The notes under the pieces were generated by a model. It was not told the origin of the DNA, searched no databases, and saw only the letters and a program-made list of their open reading frames with translations. Positions 41,091-48,028 of a stretch of 48,028 bases of DNA are shown piece after piece; positions within the stretch are counted from its first letter, which is position 1, and each line of letters starts with the position of its first letter. Made by a program: the position numbers and the translations under genes. This DNA comes from Mesostigma viride (Eukaryota; Streptophyta; Mesostigmatophyceae; Mesostigmatales; Mesostigmataceae), in NCBI GenBank assembly GCA_009746045.1, contig RPFO01002077.1, positions 1 through 48,028 on the forward strand. The letters are read 5' to 3'.

Positions 41091-41698
41091 GCCTCCTCTT
41101 GTTCGTGTGTCGTGCCTGAATGCTTGATTTCGATGCTCTCATCGAACGTCAGTTCGATGCCAGCCCAAAGACAGGTTTCGTGCACGACAAGGATCTTTTC
41201 CAAGCAACAACCCGGCGTCCCGCGATTCTTGAAGAGATGGAGTCGCTTCCGGAAACCGGGGTAGTATCTTCCATACGACAACAACTGCCCCACGCCCTCC
41301 ATCCAATTCTGGAACAGCTTGACCTCGATGATGACCTTCTCACTGGGCACGACAATGTCGATGATCCCGGCTGGGCATTTGAACTCGCGTATGCCGCTCA
41401 GTTCTTCGGCCAGCCGTTCTTGTATTCCGCGTTCCATGAACACGCGGCCATCGTCGTTCTTGGCCGCTTCTTCGGCTTCGGCTCTGACTTTGTTCAAGCA
41501 CGCCGGAGTCGCGTACACGAGCGTGATGGGACGGCCACCTTTTTTGCTTTTTTGGGGCTGCACGACGGTGTAATAGTCCACTCCGTCTTCGTACTTTTCG
41601 GACAGAACTTGAGCGAGACGAAGCTTTCCTCCGATCCTCGCGTCCTTCAACACGGCGTCATTGACCAGGAAGAATCCGGGCCTGTCTCCCTCTTCCAT
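41051..41698 (-). CDS. KilA-N/AntA-like domain fused to PD-(D/E)XK nuclease, 215 aa
   Basis: ATG at 41698. The first 80 residues (DARIGGKLRLAQVLSEKYEDGVDYYTV, then GGRPITLVYATPACLNKV) resemble the DNA-binding AntA/MSV199 group. From about 90, a nuclease core follows: a Glu helix (QERLAEEL), GIIDIVV (111-117, Asp), IIEVK (123-127, Glu-Lys) and GQLLSYGRYYP with the final helix. This joint build occurs in several giant and insect viruses, function unproved; it may cleave DNA at sites chosen by the N-terminal domain. Its 3' end overlaps the convergent gene by 40 bases. Confidence 0.7.
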   Translation of the reverse strand: MEEGDRPGFFLVNDAVLKDARIGGKLRLAQVLSEKYEDGVDYYTVVQPQKSKKGGRPITLVYATPACLNKVRAEAEEAAKNDDGRVFMERGIQERLAEELSGIREFKCPAGIIDIVVPSEKVIIEVKLFQNWMEGVGQLLSYGRYYPGFRKRLHLFKNRGTPGCCLEKILVVHETCLWAGIELTFDESIEIKHSGTTHEQEEAQYLNLSEPAVTT

Positions 41699-41758
41699 CT
41701 GTCATACCTGCGTTCCAAAGAACACACAAAAAACAACACAAGACACACGCGCGTCCCG

Positions 41759-44680
41759 TTAGTACGTGACCGCGTGCTCGGTAATCAAATTGTACGGGGC
41801 GTCGATGATAGTGCCGAGAGTGTTCGAGTTGGTCACGGAGTTCGGAGCCAGGTTCGTCCCGATCCATCCGTTATAACCGCCTGACCCGCGCACCTTCACG
41901 AGCTGCAGCCCCTCGTTGTTAGAAATGCGGAAGCCGTAGGTCACGGTCAGCCCGGCGGCGTACGTCTCCTTCCAGCCGTAGACTTGCGCGTCGTGACTGG
42001 AAACGACGGCGTTCTTCACGCGCACGTCGTCGAACCATATGGCGTATCCTGTCTGGTTCTTCCCTGGGCCGAGCCGCAGGGTGGGGGTGGATCCGACGTC
42101 CACGGAACCCGTTATGGTGGCCACGGAGGCACCGTTGACGTACAACACGGTATTGGTTCCGTTGCGAGAAACGGCGAGGACGAAGGGGACATCGAACACG
42201 ACGACCGACGCGGTCTCGACGGTCTGGGTCCCGTCGGAGATCGTGAGCTTGCCCGCGCTGGTCACGGAAACCGCAGTTGTCGCGCTGCCAGCATACGACA
42301 TGAGAACGAGACCATTGGCGAGCGAGCTGGAAAGGGCGGCGCGGGGGATCACCTTTGTGATGACGGTGAAGGTCCCGTTCGGCAGGGACGTCGCACACGT
42401 GGCGCTCTGGTTTCCGGACGCGTCGATCTTGAGCACGCCGCTGTTGACTACGGCGCCCCCGTTCAAAGTGAACGTCTTGCTGCCCACCTCGGAAACGGCC
42501 CCGGAGGTGAACTCCCAGCGCACGTCATCGGTTCCAGAGGGGAGGGAGGCGAGGGACACGGAGGTCCCTGGGGCCTCGCGGTCGGCGCTCTCGATGGTGC
42601 GAGACAGCATGAGCTGTCCACCCTCGATGTGCCAGTAGGACCCGCCGACGGCCCCCTTGTCCTGGTAGGTCTCCCCTGTGCCCATGTGCCATGTGAGGGC
42701 GCGGTTGGAGTAGGACGCGCTGCCGTCGACGAAAAGACCGGAGTTGTCCGCGGCGGCGTTCGTCGCGGGCACGCCCTTGTTCAGCTTGAAGTAGTCCACG
42801 GTCCAGTTCTGGTTAGAACCGTTAGGCGAAGAGCTGCCAAACATCATGGTGCTGGTGAGGCTGTTAGCGAAAAAGCTTGTGACGATTGTAGTCGGAGAGC
42901 CGGAGAAGGTTATAGGAACGGTGGCTCCACCGTCCTTGGAATACGTAAACGTGCCAGTACAAACGCCTCCTGACCACGAAAACGACAGCCTGATAAGGTA
43001 TGTTCCTGCCGCATTAAGGAGGTTTACCGAATCCGATGTGATGTTCGACCCCGCACCGGCTGATTGCCTATCAATCCGCAGAGCTCCGTTGTTTGCGGAG
43101 AGACGATAAAAGCTTTGACCGCCAGTGACAGCCACTTCGATGCCGAAAAACTGGTAGTAACCCCCGCCAACAGCAGCTAAGGCGCTGGTGATAGTAACGG
43201 GAAACTCGATGGTGATGTTGTCGGTGCTCCAATTTATGATGCTGTTAGAAAGTTCGGTGTACTCCGACGGCGAGTAAAACGCTGTCCTAGAATAAGTTGT
43301 AGTTGTGATGTTCAAAACCCCGCCGCTTACACTTGCTCCATTGAACGCGGATACGACGATGTTAGTGTATCCGGGTGCTGAGTTGGAAGTACCGGTGAAC
43401 GGGAAGTCCATGATCAACGCAGACCCGGCCTGGTACCCCAGCTTCATCGTCTTGTCCACGACCTCCAGGTTCCCGGTCGCGTTCGTGCTCTCAAGCAGTC
43501 CAGCCACCTTCAAATCGCCACTTACCGTGGTGTTCCCGGACGTCGTCAGCGCGCCCGTGACCGCCACCGTCCCGCTCGTGCTCGTCAGCTGTAGATTGCC
43601 CGCCGAAGTAGTCACCTTGCCGCTGCCGCCCGCCGTGCTCGTCAGAATCAGGTCCTTGCCGACCGTCAGAGACGAGCCGCCCGGAGTGATCGACATCGCC
43701 GCAGAGCTCGTGGTAACTGCCGCGTTCGTCACAACCACGCCGCCCACGGTCACCGGGTTGGACGCCGACCCCGCCGATGTGATCGTCAGGTTGCCCGAAC
43801 TCGTGCTGAGCGCCGACCCCGCGAAAGTCACGTTGGCCGCCTGCACCGTGTTGGCCGTAGATCCACCCGAAGTCAAAGCCAGCGTGCCGCTCGAGGTCGT
43901 GACCGCGCTATCCGTGACCTTCACGTTCTCCAGAACCACGGACTTGGTGGCGCCAGCCGTAAGAGTCAGGTCCACGTCGCTCGAGACCGTGAGCGCGTTA
44001 TCGGTAACCTTGACGCTCTCCAGAACCACGGACTTGGTAGCGCCGGCCGTGAGGGTAAGGTCCACGTCGCTCGATACTGACAATGCATTATCGGTGAACT
44101 TGACGGACTCCACGATCACCGATTTCGTAGCCCCCGCGGTAAGGCTCAAGTCGACATCCCCGGACACGGTCACTGCGCTATCGGTAACCTTGACGGACTC
44201 GAGCACGACCGACTTGGTCGCGCCCGCCGTCAAAGTGAGATCCACGTCGCCCGAAACCGTGACCGCGCTGTTTGTGACCTTGACCGACTCGAGAACGACC
44301 GACTTTGTCGCGCCGGCGGTAAGTGTGAGATCCGTGTCGCTCGCAGTGGACAACGAGGCCGCGTTAAAAATGACATCGTCTACGCGAACCGCGCCGCTGC
44401 TAGAAGCTAGATTCAAACCGCCCGCGGACGTGCTAATCTGATTGCCTGAAAACGCGAGGTCGTCGACCGTGAGACCGCCTATCATGCTTGTGGTTCCTGT
44501 GATCAACAACATGTTCGTGTTATCCGACCCCAGCCCGTCGTTGGGGTTGATCACGATGCGGTCCTTAGAGGAAATGATGAGATCATGAGATGAGGCGAGG
44601 GGGTTCGAATCGCCAGACAAAGACGTCGTGGTAACGCTGCCCATGCGCATGTTGCTCAGGTTCTCACAAGGCAGAGACAT
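41759..44680 (-). CDS. Second giant repeat-bearing fibre protein, 973 aa
   Basis: Begins MSLPCENLSNMRMG at 44680. A short head is followed by about five tandem 30-residue units (SAVTVSGDVDLTLTAGATKSVVLESVKV, about residues 108-257), then irregular beta-strand repeats, then two LamG-like domains (about 420-620 and 720-925) with a YWHIEGGQLMLSRTIES linker. That linker and the C-terminal MLSRTI region match the 34854 fibre, so the two genes are paralogues with different shafts. Surface attachment or fibril role inferred. Confidence 0.72.
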   Translation of the reverse strand: MSLPCENLSNMRMGSVTTTSLSGDSNPLASSHDLIISSKDRIVINPNDGLGSDNTNMLLITGTTSMIGGLTVDDLAFSGNQISTSAGGLNLASSSGAVRVDDVIFNAASLSTASDTDLTLTAGATKSVVLESVKVTNSAVTVSGDVDLTLTAGATKSVVLESVKVTDSAVTVSGDVDLSLTAGATKSVIVESVKFTDNALSVSSDVDLTLTAGATKSVVLESVKVTDNALTVSSDVDLTLTAGATKSVVLENVKVTDSAVTTSSGTLALTSGGSTANTVQAANVTFAGSALSTSSGNLTITSAGSASNPVTVGGVVVTNAAVTTSSAAMSITPGGSSLTVGKDLILTSTAGGSGKVTTSAGNLQLTSTSGTVAVTGALTTSGNTTVSGDLKVAGLLESTNATGNLEVVDKTMKLGYQAGSALIMDFPFTGTSNSAPGYTNIVVSAFNGASVSGGVLNITTTTYSRTAFYSPSEYTELSNSIINWSTDNITIEFPVTITSALAAVGGGYYQFFGIEVAVTGGQSFYRLSANNGALRIDRQSAGAGSNITSDSVNLLNAAGTYLIRLSFSWSGGVCTGTFTYSKDGGATVPITFSGSPTTIVTSFFANSLTSTMMFGSSSPNGSNQNWTVDYFKLNKGVPATNAAADNSGLFVDGSASYSNRALTWHMGTGETYQDKGAVGGSYWHIEGGQLMLSRTIESADREAPGTSVSLASLPSGTDDVRWEFTSGAVSEVGSKTFTLNGGAVVNSGVLKIDASGNQSATCATSLPNGTFTVITKVIPRAALSSSLANGLVLMSYAGSATTAVSVTSAGKLTISDGTQTVETASVVVFDVPFVLAVSRNGTNTVLYVNGASVATITGSVDVGSTPTLRLGPGKNQTGYAIWFDDVRVKNAVVSSHDAQVYGWKETYAAGLTVTYGFRISNNEGLQLVKVRGSGGYNGWIGTNLAPNSVTNSNTLGTIIDAPYNLITEHAVTY
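43908..44357 (-). repeat. Tandem 90-bp (30-residue) coding repeats
   Basis: About five in-frame units in the second fibre gene, with the core GACTTGGT.GCGCC (Thr-Lys-Ser and Ala-Gly-Ala) recurring at 90-bp spacing. Synonymous sites differ between units. Confidence 0.78.
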
Positions 44681-44722
44681 CGATTAGGGTAATACCATTA
44701 CTTTAGAAAAAATTTATACAAG

Positions 44723-45889
44723 TCAAGAGGATTTCGTGACCACTAGGTAGTTCTTCAAGAACTGCCCCTTATCGGCGTCCGAAGGCGCGCGAATCGCGAT
44801 GTTGTCGAGCGTGTCCACAAAGTCAGAAGCCAACGTGATGTCAGCCATATCACCCCAGGTGACGATCGTCGTCCCCCTTCCCTGGTTCTGGTTCCCGTTA
44901 AACACGGCCATGGCTCGATGATCGTCTCCCGTCGAATTCACCTCCGTGAAGTGATACGACCTCCCGACGGGCAGGACGAAAACCCCCACGCCCACAAAAA
45001 GCATGTTGCCGAACCGCGAGCCGTCTCGCACGTGGACCGTGTGATCCGGGTCCGTATTGCACACGACGATGTCGCGCTGGTTTTCGCGCGGCAGGCGGTT
45101 CTCGACGAAAGGAAAGGACTTGCCGTCAACCTGCAACATCGTGCCTGGAGGAACGTCGAACACGAGCTTTTTGGTCGGATCGAGCTCTTCGAGTGCGATC
45201 GGAGCCTGGACCCCCGTGCCCCACACGAGCACCTTCGCGCCACCCGGGAGAAAACGGTTGTTGTTGGCCATCATCAAACGGCTGAAAGGAGTGGAGAAAC
45301 ACTCTCTCGGCGGTCGTGGGATGTTGAAGGCGGCGAACCTCGCCTTCCGGTCGGGGAACACGATCATCGTGTCGCACTTGTACGCCCCGATCCACCGCTT
45401 GACGTGCGCGAGGGCCAACAAAACCGCGTATTCGAAGTAAAACGTCCCCTGACCCGGCCTCTGTGCGCACGCGGAGTCGAAAATGAGGACATCGATGCCG
45501 GGGCGGTTCCTCAGAAAAGGGACGACGGCTCTCCAGTCGAGGAGGATGCGACTCAGGTCGTCTGGAAACCGAGTGTCGACGTTTCCCAGGTCCCACGTGA
45601 CACCGAAAAGGCCGAGATTCTTGTTCTCGGCGTCGTAAATGATGAGCCGGACGGCGGTCTTGTCCTTGAACGAGTACGAGCCTTTCCACTCGTCGAGGAT
45701 TAAATTGTCCAAGCGCGCCGAGCACTTGAACATCCTCGATCGCAGGACGGGCCACATCTCGGACATCATGGATTTAGACGCCATGCCGAAAAGGGCGGCG
45801 TCTCCATACCCCACGTCGGCGATCTTCTCCATGATATCGGCTCTCAACTCCACCGGCAGCTTTTCGAAGTAGCCCAGAGGAGACTCCAT
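44723..45889 (-). CDS. F-box-like protein, 388 aa
   Basis: The ATG at 45889 (MESPLGYFEKLPVELRADIMEKI) gives the clearest F-box-like start in the window: LPVELRADIMEKIADVGYGDAALFGMASKSM matches the L-P-x-E-L ... helix pattern. The longer frame to 46165 is antisense. The C-terminal 330 residues are mixed alpha/beta without a known repeat domain. Such proteins bring substrates to host Skp1-cullin ubiquitin ligases; with the RING gene at 19723 this suggests the virus reshapes host ubiquitination. Confidence 0.6.
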   Translation of the reverse strand: MESPLGYFEKLPVELRADIMEKIADVGYGDAALFGMASKSMMSEMWPVLRSRMFKCSARLDNLILDEWKGSYSFKDKTAVRLIIYDAENKNLGLFGVTWDLGNVDTRFPDDLSRILLDWRAVVPFLRNRPGIDVLIFDSACAQRPGQGTFYFEYAVLLALAHVKRWIGAYKCDTMIVFPDRKARFAAFNIPRPPRECFSTPFSRLMMANNNRFLPGGAKVLVWGTGVQAPIALEELDPTKKLVFDVPPGTMLQVDGKSFPFVENRLPRENQRDIVVCNTDPDHTVHVRDGSRFGNMLFVGVGVFVLPVGRSYHFTEVNSTGDDHRAMAVFNGNQNQGRGTTIVTWGDMADITLASDFVDTLDNIAIRAPSDADKGQFLKNYLVVTKSS

Positions 45890-45902
45890 GGCCGCCAAGG
45901 TT

Positions 45903-47159
45903 TCAAGACACGACCTCGAGCAGTTTGGTGTTGAGGTAGAGGTTGTTGGATATATACCCGAGAGCCTCCTCCTCAGCGTCCCCCAAAAGGTAATATGTAG
46001 GCGGCGGTTCGTTCTTACGAACCACCGATCCGTCCTCCGGTTCCTTCTGGATGGTTTCGGGTACGGACGCCTTTTCGATGTCAAGAGCCGCCTTAAGAAC
46101 GTCTGGAATCGATCGATCCGTATTATTCTCACGCGGGATCGAGTACCACTGCTTGTACACGTCACCGCCAGGTTCTAGTACACCAGGGACCCTCTGTTCT
46201 CCCGGGGATATCGATACGGTTGGAAGGCCGAGCTCTTTCTTGATCGCGTTTTCCAACGCTTTTGAGTTTGCGTCACAATCCACTCCTGACATCCTCGCCT
46301 TCCTGCACAATTCGTCGTACTCGAAGTGGCAATCCAACGGGTCGGTTTTCGACCCGTGGCACGCAACATAAAACGCGCTATTCCCCCCCATCCCTTGCGT
46401 CTTGAGTTTGGACGCGTTTTCCAACTCTTTTTGAAACGACGCTCGTAACTGTGTTTCATACATGTTGTATTGAGATTTCGCGTTAAAAACCGCGTCTTTG
46501 CGCAAGGTTTCTAAATATTTCACCATCGCTTCCATCTCTTTATCGCACTTATCGGGGGCCTGTAAACACGGATGCTCGCCTATCCCCTTCGCGAGGATCT
46601 GTTCTTTGGAAGGCACAGGGGCGCCGAGAGACATCTTGAATGTCCAATAACTCATTGCCTCTTTAAGCGACTTCGGCTTGGCGTCATCCACGAGTTTCTC
46701 GATGATACCCTTGCGGATTTCGACCACTTTTCGGTCGCACGGGCGGTACTCGTCGCACCTTCCTAATTGGGACTCGAGAGCGATATCTCTTTCGCTAGGG
46801 ATCGTAATCTTTCCGTCTACGGCCGCGCTTTCTTGGATCTTGCGGACCCAAAAGTTTACGATATCATTTTGCTTGCTGACCGCATTCATAGCGGCCATCG
46901 CGGGATCGGACCCGTCACGGATCCTGTTATTAGCGCTTTCTCGCAACCTTTCTAAATCTTGTGGGCTCGTCTTTGGCTCCGCTCGTGGCTTCGGTTCGTG
47001 TGTCGAGGTTCCACTCGCCCCCTCCATTCTGAGCGCTGGCTTGTTCTCAATGGTCCTCCATGTTAAATAAGACTGCAACGCGAGACTACTGAAAAAAAGA
47101 AGCAGAACGGCAACCCATTCTCCTTTCATGCCTTTAGCCGCATTCTGGACAGAAGACAT
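45903..47159 (-). CDS. Membrane-anchored Cys-containing protein, 418 aa
   Basis: ATG at 47159. One membrane helix near the start (about residues 15-33), then a long charged helical domain with repeated Cys pairs (LGRCDEYRPC, HPCLQAPDKC, FYVACHGSKTDPLDC, ELCRKARMSGVDC). The Cys pattern suggests disulfides and so exposure to an oxidising compartment or a virion layer. No family recognised. The upstream AT-rich GTATAATATAAAG sits before the ATG. Confidence 0.55.
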   Translation of the reverse strand: MSSVQNAAKGMKGEWVAVLLLFFSSLALQSYLTWRTIENKPALRMEGASGTSTHEPKPRAEPKTSPQDLERLRESANNRIRDGSDPAMAAMNAVSKQNDIVNFWVRKIQESAAVDGKITIPSERDIALESQLGRCDEYRPCDRKVVEIRKGIIEKLVDDAKPKSLKEAMSYWTFKMSLGAPVPSKEQILAKGIGEHPCLQAPDKCDKEMEAMVKYLETLRKDAVFNAKSQYNMYETQLRASFQKELENASKLKTQGMGGNSAFYVACHGSKTDPLDCHFEYDELCRKARMSGVDCDANSKALENAIKKELGLPTVSISPGEQRVPGVLEPGGDVYKQWYSIPRENNTDRSIPDVLKAALDIEKASVPETIQKEPEDGSVVRKNEPPPTYYLLGDAEEEALGYISNNLYLNTKLLEVVS

Positions 47160-47184
47160 TCTTTATATTATACACCGCAAATAA

Positions 47185-48028
47185 TCACAAGTCCATCACG
47201 ACCTTCTGCACGTCCGACTCGTCGGTCTTCTTTTTCCGCCCCCTGGTTTTCTTTTTTGGGGCATCGCCAACTTGCACGGTTCGGACGTCCTGATCCCCCA
47301 TCGTGCTCCCCGTCACGCTCTCGTCGTCCATCTTGCCATCCAAAGTCTCGACGATGACCGCGTTCGAAGGACCCGTGGAACTCAGCGTGTCCTGAACGAT
47401 ATGGTCCAACGGAGTCAAGCTAGGAGCGCTCGCTCGCGCCCGAGCGCCGTCCATCATTCCACCCATGTCCATCCCCATCCCCATCATGGGCCCACGCATC
47501 ACGTAGGCTTCCTTGGGAGCGTTCGAGGAGGAGGATGCGGCAGGGGGCGGGTCGTTGAACACCTTCTTGGGAGCGGGAGGCGCGGGCTGAGACGAAGGAG
47601 ACGGGTCCATGCTGTTCTTCATCATCACCTTCAGCAACGACTTCATCAGCTCCGGGTCCTGCTTGGCGATCTCCGACATGCTCGGCAACCCGGAACGCGT
47701 GAAAGATGCCGTCATATGGAACATCAGGGCGGATCCGCCCACCATCAAGATCAGTTCGACCTCGGGCGCCATCGCCACCTTCCCCCTGTGCTTGTCGTAC
47801 AACCGCTCGAACACGTTGTCGTAATCCCCGATGTTCGCCATGACGCTTTCCGACCACCCGTCGAGTTTCAAGCCGATCGGGTCGTACCGGTTGTTGAAGA
47901 ACTGCACGGCGCTCGTTCCGGCAACGAGGATCTGTCTCATCATGTTCACCGCGTTGCGGCTTTCCGCGGCACCTCGATCTTCGAATACTCGAACGCATCT
48001 CCTCGATGTCGGACCGCATGTCAAACTG
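47185..48028 (-). CDS. DUF5767-like giant-virus protein, C-terminal part (partial)
   Basis: The frame runs from the right edge to a stop at 47185. It carries a strongly conserved giant-virus domain: MRQILVAGTSAVQFFNNRYDPI, then LDGWSESVMANIGDYDNVFERLY and MAPEVELILMVGGSALMFHMTASF (recalled as DUF5767). The C-terminal third is Pro/Ser/Met-rich and basic at the end (KKKTRGRKKKT). Upstream of about 47980 the sensible frame changes (FDMRSDIEEMRSS in another register), so a frameshift is likely there, and the N-terminus lies outside the window. Confidence 0.7.
   Translation of the reverse strand, partial: SLTCGPTSRRCVRVFEDRGAAESRNAVNMMRQILVAGTSAVQFFNNRYDPIGLKLDGWSESVMANIGDYDNVFERLYDKHRGKVAMAPEVELILMVGGSALMFHMTASFTRSGLPSMSEIAKQDPELMKSLLKVMMKNSMDPSPSSQPAPPAPKKVFNDPPPAASSSSNAPKEAYVMRGPMMGMGMDMGGMMDGARARASAPSLTPLDHIVQDTLSSTGPSNAVIVETLDGKMDDESVTGSTMGDQDVRTVQVGDAPKKKTRGRKKKTDESDVQKVVMDL

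Noticed and set aside
43305-44441. Long plus-strand ORF opposite the second fibre gene
   Set aside because: Same reason: antisense of repetitive coding DNA.

Overview
The window looks like a piece of a large double-stranded DNA virus of eukaryotes (Nucleocytoviricota), or of such a virus integrated in a host genome. The evidence is a set of genes typical of that phylum: an archaeo-eukaryotic primase with its own SF3 (D5-like) helicase, a YqaJ exonuclease, an A22-type Holliday junction resolvase, a giant-virus ssDNA-binding protein, a VLTF-2-like zinc-finger late transcription factor, an A494R-like core protein, and several DUF families that recur in giant viruses (recalled as DUF5832, DUF5760, DUF5767). 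No major capsid protein, DNA polymerase, packaging ATPase or RNA polymerase lies in the window, so order and family cannot be fixed. The DNA is GC-rich, genes are packed on both strands with short AT-rich gaps, and there are no tRNA or rRNA genes.

Layout: 0-7.5 kb holds small membrane proteins, the A494R-like protein, a possible degenerate capping-type nucleotidyltransferase, the primase, a SLATT-domain membrane protein and a coiled-coil membrane-anchored protein. 7.5-13.9 kb is a replication/recombination block (YqaJ, resolvase, DUF5832-like protein, D5-like helicase). 13.97-16.11 kb is an inserted LTR retroelement. 16.2-27.3 kb mixes fibre-like structural proteins, a RING/TRAF-type protein, nucleases, the SSB and basic or low-complexity proteins. 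27.3-31.6 kb holds a SET-domain protein, the VLTF-2-like factor and a class 3 lipase. 31.7-48 kb holds membrane proteins, two very large repeat-bearing fibre proteins, a KilA-N-like/PD-(D/E)XK protein, an F-box-like protein and the start of a DUF5767-like gene that runs off the right edge.

The most striking feature is at 13970-16113: two apparently identical 641-bp direct repeats beginning TG and ending CA, flanked by a perfect 5-bp target-site duplication (AACGC), with a G-rich polypurine stretch at one inner boundary and an 862-bp interior without gag-pol. This is a complete, non-autonomous (TRIM/LARD-like) LTR retrotransposon. Its presence means this viral DNA has been exposed to a eukaryotic retrotransposon integrase, either in a nucleus or as an endogenous copy.

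A second pattern affects the reading of the whole window. At least ten genes are broken by an apparent single-base loss, almost always in a run of G or C. After compensation the halves match known families, and one pair of convergent genes abuts cleanly instead of overlapping. This looks more like uncorrected long-read homopolymer error than biology, although decay of an endogenous copy is the alternative. Affected genes are given by their open segments.
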